This document shows positions 1 to 8,539 of a DNA stretch of 43,919 bases, in pieces. The position numbers and the translations under genes are program-made. Under the pieces are notes generated by a model. That model had not been told where the DNA came from. It worked only from the letters and a program-made list of their open reading frames with translations, and did not search any database. Source of the stretch: Rikenella sp. (lineage in GTDB: Bacteria; Bacteroidota; Bacteroidia; Bacteroidales; Rikenellaceae); assembly GCA_022511025.1 (NCBI GenBank), contig JAFLSI010000004.1, forward strand, positions 4,329 to 48,247. The letters are read 5' to 3'. Each line of letters opens with the position of its first letter. The first letter of the stretch is position 1.

Positions 1-753
1 CGGCCGCGTCGCGGCGTCGATCCGCGTGAGGGCCGGGGGTTCGCCTGCGGCCGGATCGCCGCCGGTGAGCACCCACAGCCGATCGTTGCAGTCGATCGCG
101 ATCGAAGCGGGCTGAAACCCGACAGGTATGCGGTCGCACACCCGGTCGGTCTCGGTGTCGACCACCAACAGCCGGTCGTGGCCGCTCCAGCAGTTGACGA
201 ACAGGTAACGGTCCCATTGGACCATCTGTTCGGTCGATCCGTTCTCGGGGGTCATCTCCGGACATTCGATGTAACCGGCGATCCGGAAACTCCGGGGGTC
301 GACGATGCAGATGCGGTTGTCCCAGAGCTGGGTTACGTAGGCTTTGTCGTCGCTCAGAAAGTGGATGTAACGGGGCGAAACGAACCCGGTGATGCGCCCT
401 TTCTCCCGAAAGGTGCGGGTGTCGATGGCGAAGATTACGCCGGAGTTGTTGACGACGATCCAGCCGACGGAGCCGCGAACGACCATCGACTGGGCCACAT
501 CGCCCAATTTCTGGGCGTTGGCGCGGGCGAAGATTTCGTTTTCGACCTGTTTCGCTTCGGGGTCGTAGAACGAGAGCGAGGCGTTGCCGTACATGAAGTT
601 GCCTTCGTTGACGACGAACAGCCCCCGACCGCCGGCCGTATCGAAGCGTTCTTCTTCGATGGGGCCGTATTTCATGCACCCGCCGAGCAGCCACAAAACG
701 GAGGTCGCCCAAAAGGCGGAACGGCTCAAAAAGGGAGGAAACGGGCGATTCAT
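1..753 (-). CDS. YncE/DUF5074-type beta-propeller surface lipoprotein, BtuG-like (3' end outside the window)
   Basis: The minus strand from ATG at 753 reads open to base 1: MNRPFPPFLSRSAFWATSVLWLLGGCMKYGPIEEERFDTAGGRGLFVVNEGNFMYGNASLSFYDPEAKQVENEIFARANAQKLGDVAQSM... It has a lipobox (LLGGC) and beta-propeller repeats, and lies directly downstream of a cobalamin riboswitch. The supplied ORF track lists only an antisense ORF here. Confidence 0.75.
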   Translation of the reverse strand, partial: MNRPFPPFLSRSAFWATSVLWLLGGCMKYGPIEEERFDTAGGRGLFVVNEGNFMYGNASLSFYDPEAKQVENEIFARANAQKLGDVAQSMVVRGSVGWIVVNNSGVIFAIDTRTFREKGRITGFVSPRYIHFLSDDKAYVTQLWDNRICIVDPRSFRIAGYIECPEMTPENGSTEQMVQWDRYLFVNCWSGHDRLLVVDTETDRVCDRIPVGFQPASIAIDCNDRLWVLTGGDPAAGEPPALTRIDAATRP

Positions 754-867
754 GGGTGTGGTGGGCGCGGCGCCGGAAACGGAAAAGATACGGCCTCCCT
801 GTGTGCCGCCGATCCCGCCCCGTAGTCCCGCAGGGGTCAATCGTGTTGAAACTTCGTACTCGGCCAC

Positions 868-1070
868 AAGGCAGGTCTTCTGACTCGTCTCCTCCGCGCG
901 ACGCCTTCCCGGTGCAGGCACCAGTGGCTCAGAGTGTGCGCGGAGCCGCCTTTTTCCGAAAGTTTCCGAAAGGCAGAGACTCACAGCAACGGGCATTGTC
1001 GCCGAATCGCACGGCGTTCCCTTTTGTTCCGGCCGGAGGATGTTCCGCGCCGAAAACCTTGTGCGGGTAC
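868..1070 (-). ncRNA. Cobalamin (B12) riboswitch
   Basis: On the minus strand the B12 box GAGTCAGAAGACCTGCC lies at 886..870, preceded by GCCACTG...GCACCGGGAAGGC and GGGAACGCCGTGCGATTCGGCGACAATGCCCGTTGCTGTGAGTC. These are the conserved core elements of the cobalamin riboswitch. Confidence 0.93.
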
Positions 1071-1100
1071 AAAGTTAACAATCCTCTGCCATTCGCCAAA
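1070..1100 (-). promoter_or_regulatory. Bacteroidota-type promoter for the riboswitch transcript
   Basis: The minus strand reads TTTG (1100..1097), N19, TAACTTTG (1077..1070). This matches TTTG-N19-TAnnTTTG and sits just upstream of the aptamer. Confidence 0.7.
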
Positions 1101-1135
1101 CGGTTTCGCCCCTCTATCGACCGACGGGGACAAGA

Positions 1136-2242
1136 TCAAAGAGAATTTTCCTTTTTCGGGGGTCGCTCCGGCAGCCGATACCGGTAGATCACATCATCGT
1201 TGTCGGTCGTCCCTAACGCATACAGCAGCCGGCGGGATTCATCGACTGCAATCCGGCTGACCATCCGGCCCAAATCCCAGCGGCTCACCGCTTGTCCACT
1301 GAAGTCGTAAACCTCCACCGCAGAGTGTACGGACCGGACGTCGTCCGTCTTACACCCCTGATACAGGGCATAGATCAATGAGTCGGAACACCTCAGATCC
1401 GTATAGCCGATCGTCAGTTCGTCCACCTCCCCGGCGGCTACCCGTTCGTCCGGCCGCTCGACCCGCTCGCCGATCGCCCATACCGGCACCAACCGCCCCG
1501 CTTCGAACTGCCATCTTTCGATCCGGTCCATAAACAGGTATCCCAAAACCACCTGCTCCCGAACCGACGCCATCGAGAAGTCGTAGAACATCCGTGCGCC
1601 GCCCGGCGGCTTCGGCCGCAGCAGCAGGTCGGGAGAGCCGAGGGTCGAATCCCGAACGAAATCGACCCAAGCCAAGGTCAACGCTTCGCCCGAATCGTAC
1701 TTCACGAGAACGGTCGAATCGTTCAATACCTCTGCGTCGTACACCACGCTGTAACGTGTTCCCGGCCCTCCGATCCGATACTGGTGTTCCAGACTCCATG
1801 CGTCGTCCGCTATCCGCCACCGATCCAGCCGGCCGAGCTGCCGGTCGCCGACCCAAACTGTCCGGCCGGCCGAACTGCTGCCGGCAAGAAAAGGTTTCCG
1901 ATATTCGATCGGTCCGCCGCCGATCGACCCGCCTGTCGCGAACAGTTGCAAGGGGTCGCCTGCAAAAGCGAACAATATCGAGTCTTTGTTCTTCGGACTC
2001 AATGCAACCAGCGTATCTGCTCCATTCCATCTCCAATCCGTCGGAGCTACATAGGCTCCGCGGAGCAGAATCGAATCGCAGACCAAAGAGACGGCCGGCC
2101 GATCGACTCGCGGAAAAACAGGAACGGGCGGAGTCTCCTCCGTCCGCGAACCGCAACCGACCGACAGTCCGACACTCAACATCCACACGGCCCGACCTAA
2201 AACCCGCCGGCCCGCCGAAGCAACAAAAACGGTTCTATCCAT
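1136..2242 (-). CDS. BF3164-like / 6-bladed beta-propeller lipoprotein
   Basis: 368-aa ORF with an N-terminal lipobox-like signal (LSVGLSVGCGS) and the repetitive Asp/Tyr/Trp-rich pattern of TolB-like 6-bladed propellers (e.g. AVEVYDFSGQAVSRWDLGRMVSRIAVDESRRLLYALGTTDND). Confidence 0.72.
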   Translation of the reverse strand: MDRTVFVASAGRRVLGRAVWMLSVGLSVGCGSRTEETPPVPVFPRVDRPAVSLVCDSILLRGAYVAPTDWRWNGADTLVALSPKNKDSILFAFAGDPLQLFATGGSIGGGPIEYRKPFLAGSSSAGRTVWVGDRQLGRLDRWRIADDAWSLEHQYRIGGPGTRYSVVYDAEVLNDSTVLVKYDSGEALTLAWVDFVRDSTLGSPDLLLRPKPPGGARMFYDFSMASVREQVVLGYLFMDRIERWQFEAGRLVPVWAIGERVERPDERVAAGEVDELTIGYTDLRCSDSLIYALYQGCKTDDVRSVHSAVEVYDFSGQAVSRWDLGRMVSRIAVDESRRLLYALGTTDNDDVIYRYRLPERPPKKENSL

Positions 2243-2278
2243 TCTGATGTCTCCTGTTTTATTTCCATTTTCCAGAAC

Positions 2279-2380
2279 CTATACCTTCGCGCCGCTCACA
2301 AAAGCAGTCGGATCCTCCGCCGCCCCGACGCTCAGCAGCACGACACCCGATACCAGCAAGTTTTTCGCCCGCTTTTTCAT
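2279..2380 (-). CDS. Very short NVEALA-like secreted peptide or truncated remnant (33 aa)
   Basis: ATG at 2380: MKKRAKNLLVSGVVLLSVGAAEDPTAFVSGAKV*. Its N-terminus is nearly identical to the NVEALA-like protein at 4726..5004 (MKKRTKILLVSGVALLLSAGAV...). Confidence 0.5.
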   Translation of the reverse strand: MKKRAKNLLVSGVVLLSVGAAEDPTAFVSGAKV

Positions 2381-2437
2381 GATAAAAGACTTTCAGGGAA
2401 GAAAAAACTGCCGAGTACGATTATACTATTTGGGGAA

Positions 2438-3499
2438 TCATTCCCAATCATTCGGATCGAAACGCAATTTCAACAAATGGTACTCTCCGGTCTCGGCATC
2501 CTCGTACGTGCCATAGATTATCCCGCCCGGTTCGTCCACACAAATCTGTTGCACCACCCGGTCGAGGTTCATCCTGAATACCGGATTGCCCTCCCAGTCG
2601 AACACCCGGATCGACCGTGCCCCATACGGAGCTTGACTGTCGCAAAGAAGCGCATAAATATACCGGTCGGAAGCCTGCAAATCGAGAAAACCGTCTATGG
2701 TTTCATCGACCGCCGCGACCCATTTCGGCCGAGTGCCTTCGACGACCCGATAGATCGGCGGCGCGATGGCCAGCAGTTTCTCGGAACGGATCGAATCGCG
2801 ATCGATCGAAAAAATCTCCAAGGCCGCACCGAGATAACAACTCACGGCAAAATGCCTCCCGTCAGCGGTGGCACAGACGTGCGGTTCGTAATTCCAAACC
2901 GAACGGTTCGCCTCTTCGTCCTCCGTCAGCAGCGGGTAGTCGGAATAGAGCACCCGCACGCTGTCGCCCGCCAACCTGCCGAAACGGAGCGGATCGACAT
3001 GGCCGAACACGTAACAATCCTCTCCCGCAAAGAAAATATCGCCGAAATGAGCGCCCCGCAGATTTTGCAACTGACCGGCATACCGAACCGAATCGCCTGC
3101 ACTGAGAGGCATCCGATAGCGTAGCAACTTTTTCTGTCTTCCGTCCCAAACGACCATGCCGTTTCTCCGGTCGAGGGAGATCGAACCCGGCGAGATCACC
3201 TCGCCCGGCCCGCGTCCCTTGCGGCCGAACGAGTAGAGGAAATGTCCGTCGTGCGTCGAAAAGAGGTGAAAAGCCTCGGTGCGGTCGAAATAGTCCGACA
3301 CGACCAGCAGACTGTCGTATCGAATCAACTGCTGAGGATAGGAAAACAGGTAGTCGTCGTTGAATATTTCGGTCGAATAACTTTTTTGTTTCTCCGGTTC
3401 CTCCAATCCGGCAAATTGCACCACCTCTGTCTTATTCCGACAGCCCCACAACAAAAGAACGGCAACCGCCGGACAAAAAAGAAGATTGTAGAACCTCAT
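2438..3499 (-). CDS. BF3164-like / 6-bladed beta-propeller lipoprotein
   Basis: ORF with start chosen at MRFYNLLFCPAVAVLLLWGCRNK (lipobox LLWGC). Contains SYPQQLIRYDSLLVVSDYFDRTEAFHLFSTHDGHFLYSFGRKGRGPGEVISPGS, a hallmark of these propellers (G+.G.GPGE). Confidence 0.8.
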   Translation of the reverse strand: MRFYNLLFCPAVAVLLLWGCRNKTEVVQFAGLEEPEKQKSYSTEIFNDDYLFSYPQQLIRYDSLLVVSDYFDRTEAFHLFSTHDGHFLYSFGRKGRGPGEVISPGSISLDRRNGMVVWDGRQKKLLRYRMPLSAGDSVRYAGQLQNLRGAHFGDIFFAGEDCYVFGHVDPLRFGRLAGDSVRVLYSDYPLLTEDEEANRSVWNYEPHVCATADGRHFAVSCYLGAALEIFSIDRDSIRSEKLLAIAPPIYRVVEGTRPKWVAAVDETIDGFLDLQASDRYIYALLCDSQAPYGARSIRVFDWEGNPVFRMNLDRVVQQICVDEPGGIIYGTYEDAETGEYHLLKLRFDPNDWE

Positions 3500-3567
3500 A
3501 ATCAACCGATTAACATATTCCGACACACCATTTCATTTTTCCGCCTTCCAAACAAACAGCTCTTGTC

Positions 3568-4665
3568 TCAAAGCGCTGCGCGTCGAATCTGCTCCTCGCC
3601 CTGCTCCAAATCGACCGTATGGAAATAGAGATACCGATCGTCCGGCGTTACGCTGAAGCCCCCGTTCACCTGACGGTCCATGTGTAACATCCGGACCGGA
3701 TCGCCGTCCCATGTGAAAACATGAATCCGACGATACTGCTCTTCTTCCCGACCTGTACGGGGATCGCCGAACGTACGCCCCGATTCGAGCAGGTAAATAT
3801 AGCGATCGCTCACCGCCGCACTGTATCCGTATCGGGATTCATCCTTGTATCGGATATTGAATCCGTCGGCCGCAACGCTGAATTGCGGCCGATCGTTGTA
3901 AAGCACCCGTATGTCGGTCGCACGGCCCTGCTCCAAACGGAATGTCTGGACATAGCCGCCGTATCGGGCCATATAGACGAACCGTGGCTCGGTCGGATGT
4001 TTCGCCCACCGCCCGGAGTAAGCTATCGACAACGCCATCGGATCGAATGCGTTGCTGTTAGGCTCCGGACAAGCGAGTCCCACGGCGCGACGCGTCGTGT
4101 CTCCCCGAGTGTATAAAGCGGCCAGGTCCGACGATTCGTAATCCGGCCGAGTCAGCAGCGCCACCGAATCGACGACCAGCCAAGTGAACATCTTCGGTTT
4201 GTCCGGATAATCCCACTTCCCCCATTGCCGGGGGTCGAGAATCCGTCCCGCTCCAGACGACAGGTCGATCCGATAGAGTTTCGTCGCGAAAGACATGTTG
4301 TCGGCCAACACATAGAGCGCTTTTTCGGCCGGATCGACTTGCAGGTAGGACTGAATCACCTCGTCCGGACCCGACCCGCGACGTACGAAGTTTCCCTGAC
4401 CGAGCAGCGAGTCTCCACAAATACGAAATAGTTCGTACTCATAATCGGCCTGTCTGGAATATGCCGTGATCAGCCACTCGCCGCAGACATAGGCCCCGGA
4501 GGTGCCCAGCAGCGAACGATCCGGAAGCAACAGCTCCGACGCGATCTCCGCCTCTTTCCCCGTCCAGTCGTAAACTCCCGGTTCGCTTTCGGTCTGTCCG
4601 GAGCAACTCCACAATACGATAGCCGGTACGACCGCTACCATACAGCGCAAGAATGATTTTTTCAT
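3568..4665 (-). CDS. TolB-like 6-bladed beta-propeller lipoprotein
   Basis: Start chosen at MKKSFLRCMVAVVPAIVLWSCSGQ (lipobox LWSC). Has the family-typical GNFVRRGSGPDEV segment and a C-terminal IHVFTWDGDPVRMLHMDRQVNGGFSVTPDDRYLYFHT. Confidence 0.8.
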   Translation of the reverse strand: MKKSFLRCMVAVVPAIVLWSCSGQTESEPGVYDWTGKEAEIASELLLPDRSLLGTSGAYVCGEWLITAYSRQADYEYELFRICGDSLLGQGNFVRRGSGPDEVIQSYLQVDPAEKALYVLADNMSFATKLYRIDLSSGAGRILDPRQWGKWDYPDKPKMFTWLVVDSVALLTRPDYESSDLAALYTRGDTTRRAVGLACPEPNSNAFDPMALSIAYSGRWAKHPTEPRFVYMARYGGYVQTFRLEQGRATDIRVLYNDRPQFSVAADGFNIRYKDESRYGYSAAVSDRYIYLLESGRTFGDPRTGREEEQYRRIHVFTWDGDPVRMLHMDRQVNGGFSVTPDDRYLYFHTVDLEQGEEQIRRAAL

Positions 4666-4680
4666 AATCCAAATTACAAA

Positions 4681-4719
4681 AAAGCGGACAATCATATTAA
4701 TTATATGACTGTCCGCTTT
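4681..4719 (-). terminator. Rho-independent terminator or attenuator between the NVEALA peptide gene and the downstream propeller gene
   Basis: The inverted repeat AAAGCGGACAaTCATAT...ATATGAcTGTCCGCTTT has 10 bp plus 6 bp arms with one mismatch. On the minus strand it runs into TTTTTTGTAA. It lies between the stop at 4726 and the next start at 4665. Confidence 0.75.
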
Positions 4720-4725
4720 CAAACA

Positions 4726-5004
4726 TTAACAATTTTTCATACCATAAATCTTTATTGCTCCCTGCGAACCATCACCATAAACAGTATCGAATGTGCAAAC
4801 ATCCATTTCTTCTCCAGGACAACACGGGATATTAACAGGTTTTTCCCCATTTCCTGCATCCACCGCCAACGCTTCGATATTGGCCAGCGTCAGGTCGGAA
4901 ACAGCCGTCTCTGTCTGAGCCGCTTTCAGGAAATTGATCACAGCTCCGGCGCTCAGCAGCAGGGCTACGCCCGATACCAACAAAATTTTAGTCCGCTTTT
5001 TCAT
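4726..5004 (-). CDS. NVEALA-family secreted peptide
   Basis: MKKRTKILLVSGVALLLSAGAVINFLKAAQTETAVSDLTLANIEALAVDAGNGEKPVNIPCCPGEEMDVCTFDTVYGDGSQGAIKIYGMKNC. It has a signal-like N-terminus, a LTLANIEALA motif (the NVEALA-type box) and a Cys-containing C-terminus. Confidence 0.8.
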   Translation of the reverse strand: MKKRTKILLVSGVALLLSAGAVINFLKAAQTETAVSDLTLANIEALAVDAGNGEKPVNIPCCPGEEMDVCTFDTVYGDGSQGAIKIYGMKNC

Positions 5005-5007
5005 AGT

Positions 5008-5020
5008 AAAAAAGTTTAAG
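5008..5020 (-). promoter_or_regulatory. 13-nt 5'-UTR box shared with the lanthipeptide precursor gene
   Basis: Plus-strand AAAAAAGTTTAAG, 3 nt upstream of the NVEALA gene ATG. Identical to 41045..41057. Confidence 0.5.
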
Positions 5021-5113
5021 ATGTAAAACAAAAATTGTCAAAGACAATTATACAACTTTTCTACTCAAAAACAAAATATTCAGACAGATCTATCTTTCTT
5101 TTATCTCCCCGCA

Positions 5114-6259
5114 TTAGAGTTTCAGGGTGTAGAACACAAGTACGCAGTCGCCGTCGTCGATCCGTTGCCGCACGTCGTCCGGCAAGGCTGCGGCAGCCTC
5201 CGGATGCCTCTCCTGCAACACAGCCTCGGAGTCCGGCGTGATCCAAGTTACGAACGTCGAATCGCTCAGCGCATACCCCCCCATCACGCGAGCCCGAATC
5301 AGATTATGGTCGTTGTCGTCGATATAAACCTTGCCTGTCCGCCGGTCCGCTGCAACGTTGATCCAGTCGTCCTGGGGTTGCGACACGAGTCCGAGCAGAT
5401 ACGGCCCAACTACAAGCGGCATATCGAACTCGTAATAGCCGAAGTCTTCGCGATGCGATTTGGATTTCACCTCCAACCGCTGGTCGTACGGAATGCGGTA
5501 TTTTTCGGGAAAGTTGAACCGGATGCCGCCGACCACCTCGCCCCGACGGTCGTAGAGGTAGATCGAATCGCAGCACTCTTTTCTCCAGACGAACAGCGAG
5601 TCGGAATTTTCCGAAAGAAAAACCCGTGTATCCTGTTCGCCGTACAGTTGCTTTTTCCACTGCAAGTTCCCCCGGTCGTCGGTCCGGTACAGTCCATACC
5701 GATCCTGCGGAATTTCTTTGTAATAAATATCGCCCGACCACAACAACCCATCCTCGCAAGCCACACACGAACTTACCGCCCGCTCCGGCAGAGGCTGCTG
5801 TTCGACGAAATCCCCCGCCAGCGTATAAACCACCAATTTGTCCGCCCTCAGGTCTGCCACAAAAAGCAGGCTGTCGCGAATCGTAAAGCCTTTCATGCTG
5901 AGCAACTCTCCCGGTCCTTTCCCCTCGCGACCGATGTGTCGCCGATAGCGTCCGTCCGTCCCGAAAACCCGAATCCCGTATCGCGGCGCTGATTGACTGG
6001 CGTCCATCACATAGATTTCGTCTCCCCGTATCAAAATTTTTTTTATGCTTACCATAAGACTTTCTTTCGTACTTTCGAGCGGTACGTAGCGAACCTCCGA
6101 AACCAACTGTCCGAATGTCTGCCCCGGTTCTACTTTCCACTCGATCGTCTCGAAAGCCCCCTCCCCCTCTTGCAGAGTGTTATTTTGTTGTTGTGCGCCC
6201 CCGCAGGCGCACAACAACAAGCAACAAACGGGTAACCAAAGTAAATGACGCATCTTCAT
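5114..6259 (-). CDS. 6-bladed beta-propeller lipoprotein
   Basis: Start chosen at MKMRHLLWLPVCCLLLCACGG (lipobox LLCAC). Has the conserved VRYVPLESTKESLM...IRVFGTDGRYRRHIGREGKGPGELLSMKGFTI pattern. Confidence 0.85.
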   Translation of the reverse strand: MKMRHLLWLPVCCLLLCACGGAQQQNNTLQEGEGAFETIEWKVEPGQTFGQLVSEVRYVPLESTKESLMVSIKKILIRGDEIYVMDASQSAPRYGIRVFGTDGRYRRHIGREGKGPGELLSMKGFTIRDSLLFVADLRADKLVVYTLAGDFVEQQPLPERAVSSCVACEDGLLWSGDIYYKEIPQDRYGLYRTDDRGNLQWKKQLYGEQDTRVFLSENSDSLFVWRKECCDSIYLYDRRGEVVGGIRFNFPEKYRIPYDQRLEVKSKSHREDFGYYEFDMPLVVGPYLLGLVSQPQDDWINVAADRRTGKVYIDDNDHNLIRARVMGGYALSDSTFVTWITPDSEAVLQERHPEAAAALPDDVRQRIDDGDCVLVFYTLKL

Positions 6260-6321
6260 CAAAATTTTAATCCAAGTACAATGATACAATGTTTTATGGC
6301 AAAAAACAAATATTCAGCACC

Positions 6322-7242
6322 TCACCGACTCTTCGGCTCCCGGTACGAAACATCGTGCCACAGCCGCCCCCAACGCACTTTCCCGCGACTCCGGTCGTAA
6401 GAATAGGCCACCCGCGTTACCACCCCCAACACGAAAACCTCCGGCACGAATCCCCAGTAGCGCGAGTCCATCGACGCTACGGTGTTGTCGCCCGCCGCAA
6501 AGTAAAAGTTGTCCTGAAACGTGTAGTGCGTAATCACGCTGTCTCCCAACACCGTCCGGCGCAACGAGTCGATCCTCGGCCGGCAGCCGGTCTCGTACTC
6601 CACTGCGGCCGCATACAGCGCGATATTCGAGGTGTCCAACGGAATGCGGTCTCCCTTTCGCGGCACATAGACCGGCCCGAAGTCCCGAATCGTCCACCGG
6701 CCCCAGGCCGAATCCGGCGCGAGGGTGTAACGCGACTCCGGCGGATAGAGCGACAGGTCGTAAAAAGCCAGCTGCCGCTGGTTCTCCGGCACACCGACAC
6801 TCCCGTCCACCCCCCGCACCCGGATAACCCCCCGCTCGGCATAGACCGAATCCCCCGGCAACCCTACGCAGCGCTTCACGAACAACGTGTTGAAATCGAA
6901 CGCGATCCGTCCCCAACCCCGGGCATAGGGGTAGTTGAAGACGATGATGTCTCCGCGCTGCAACGGCCGGTATCCGCGGTATCTCCACCGCCGGATGTCG
7001 GGTTTTTCGGCCGCCATGCTCTCGAAACTGCGGTGGAGCCGGGCGCCGAAGATCGCTTTGTTGACGATCACGCGGTCGCCGGCCCGAAGCGTGGGGTGCA
7101 TCGAATCGGTCGGCACCGAAAACATCTCCCAGCAGAAAAAACGCGACATCACCATGAAAGCCCCCGGCGCCAAGACGATCAGGAAAATCCCGATGCCCCT
7201 CAACAGCTGCTGCCACCAGGGCCGTTTGTGTCGTACGGTCAT
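6322..7242 (-). CDS. lepB: Signal peptidase I (S26 family)
   Basis: Single TM N-terminus, then FSVPTDSMHPTLRAGDRVIVNK (catalytic Ser box), RRYRGYRPLQRGDIIVFNYP, VKRCVGLPGDSV (Lys region) and GDNTVASMDSRYWGFVPE. Start chosen at MTVRHKRPWW because a TATCTTTG -7 box overlaps the longer ORF start. Confidence 0.92.
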   Translation of the reverse strand: MTVRHKRPWWQQLLRGIGIFLIVLAPGAFMVMSRFFCWEMFSVPTDSMHPTLRAGDRVIVNKAIFGARLHRSFESMAAEKPDIRRWRYRGYRPLQRGDIIVFNYPYARGWGRIAFDFNTLFVKRCVGLPGDSVYAERGVIRVRGVDGSVGVPENQRQLAFYDLSLYPPESRYTLAPDSAWGRWTIRDFGPVYVPRKGDRIPLDTSNIALYAAAVEYETGCRPRIDSLRRTVLGDSVITHYTFQDNFYFAAGDNTVASMDSRYWGFVPEVFVLGVVTRVAYSYDRSRGKVRWGRLWHDVSYREPKSR

Positions 7243-7269
7243 ATTTTCAGGGTGTTTACTACTATGCGA

Positions 7270-7277
7270 CAAAGATA
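7270..7277 (-). promoter_or_regulatory. Putative -7 element for lepB
   Basis: TATCTTTG on the minus strand, about 27 nt upstream of the chosen lepB start. No clear -33 element. Confidence 0.4.
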
Positions 7278-7344
7278 CACGCTTTTGCGGGGAGAGTATC
7301 GGAAATTTCCGTTGCCGAGTCTGTTATTTTTCCGGTTTTCCTGT

Positions 7345-7352
7345 TACATTTG
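7345..7352 (+). promoter_or_regulatory. Putative -7 element for the propeller gene at 7376
   Basis: TACATTTG, matching TAnnTTTG, 24 nt upstream of the ATG. No convincing -33 element. Confidence 0.4.
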
Positions 7353-7375
7353 CAAAAATCCGAAAACCTCTCTTC

Positions 7376-8539
7376 ATGAAATTTTTGATCTTGTTTGCTT
7401 TGACGATCGGCCTGATTTCGTGTGCCGAGAGGGTGTCGGACGGGTCTGCAGGAGAGGGCTGGATTACGCTTCGGATCGATCCGGGGGCGATCTCCGAACC
7501 CGAACTGAAGATCGACAGTTTTGTCGATTCCGTCCGGTTCGTCAAATTAGAAACGACCGAACGGTGCATAATCGGACAAATCTCCCGGCTGTTTTTCATA
7601 GACAGCCTTCTTGTTGCTGTAGACAGCAAAGCCGGCACGCTGCTGTTTTTCGACAACCGGGGAAAATACCTCCGTACATTCGACAAACGAGGCAGAGCAC
7701 CCGGCGAATACACCCGAATTACGTGTGCCCTTTACGATTCGATCCGGCAGCAGATCGCGATCTACGACGGTCCGATGCGGAAATTGCTGTTCTACCGTCT
7801 GGATGGCATATTGATCCGGGAAATTCTGGATTTTTGCGAACAGGCGGTCATTCGCGATCTGATCAATCTGCCGGACGGCTCTTTTCTGTGTTATTTGCCC
7901 GATGCGGTCGTGGGACAGAGAGGGTATGACGATCGGTATATCGGACTTTGGAAAGTAGACAGTGCCGGCCGCTTTGTCAAGAACTTTTTGACATACCGCA
8001 CCCTCTACCCCATATCGATACCTCGATACGGGGCCTACCTAACCCATTTAGACGGAGACCGAATCGGATTCACTGACGGCGTAACGGGCGATATCTACCG
8101 TTTTGAACAGGATTCACTGTACAAATACATCGCCTACGACATCGTCGGACCCAAGATTACCGATTTCCCCGACCGACAAGCCGTACCGGGGAGTGAGTTC
8201 GCTTATGTCGGGCCGATGTGGGCCGAACAAAAGGGGGATTACGTCTATTCCTTCTGGAGCGACGACCGGGATCTGTTTCCGGTGCTTTACTCCGGTCGGG
8301 ACGACCGGCTGACGGTGGCAGAACTGCCCGACCGGCGGTATGTCGTCGGACAGCATGTGCCGAATAATCGGAACCGCGTCATGACGCTGGTCGTTACCGG
8401 GGAGGATATTTTGTTGCAGCAGTCGTTCTCTTATCCGGAAGAAATCGAACGGGTCGTTCTGCGGCAGGTGGAGGGCATGACCGAGGAACAGATCGCCGAG
8501 ATGAACCCTTTAGTGGAGATATGGCACATAAAACCCTGA
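7376..8539 (+). CDS. 6-bladed beta-propeller lipoprotein
   Basis: ATG at 7376: MKFLILFALTIGLISCAERVSDG (lipobox LISC). Contains DSFVDSVRFVKLETTERCIIGQISRLFFIDSLLVAVDSKAGTLLFFDNRGKYLRTFDKRGRAPGEY. Confidence 0.87.
   Translation: MKFLILFALTIGLISCAERVSDGSAGEGWITLRIDPGAISEPELKIDSFVDSVRFVKLETTERCIIGQISRLFFIDSLLVAVDSKAGTLLFFDNRGKYLRTFDKRGRAPGEYTRITCALYDSIRQQIAIYDGPMRKLLFYRLDGILIREILDFCEQAVIRDLINLPDGSFLCYLPDAVVGQRGYDDRYIGLWKVDSAGRFVKNFLTYRTLYPISIPRYGAYLTHLDGDRIGFTDGVTGDIYRFEQDSLYKYIAYDIVGPKITDFPDRQAVPGSEFAYVGPMWAEQKGDYVYSFWSDDRDLFPVLYSGRDDRLTVAELPDRRYVVGQHVPNNRNRVMTLVVTGEDILLQQSFSYPEEIERVVLRQVEGMTEEQIAEMNPLVEIWHIKP

Noticed and set aside
178-825. 215-aa plus-strand ORF
   Set aside because: Antisense to the BtuG-like reading frame that is open to the window edge and has a lipobox.
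6289-7929. 546-aa plus-strand ORF
   Set aside because: Runs antisense through lepB and then out of frame across the start of the propeller gene; no domain signal.
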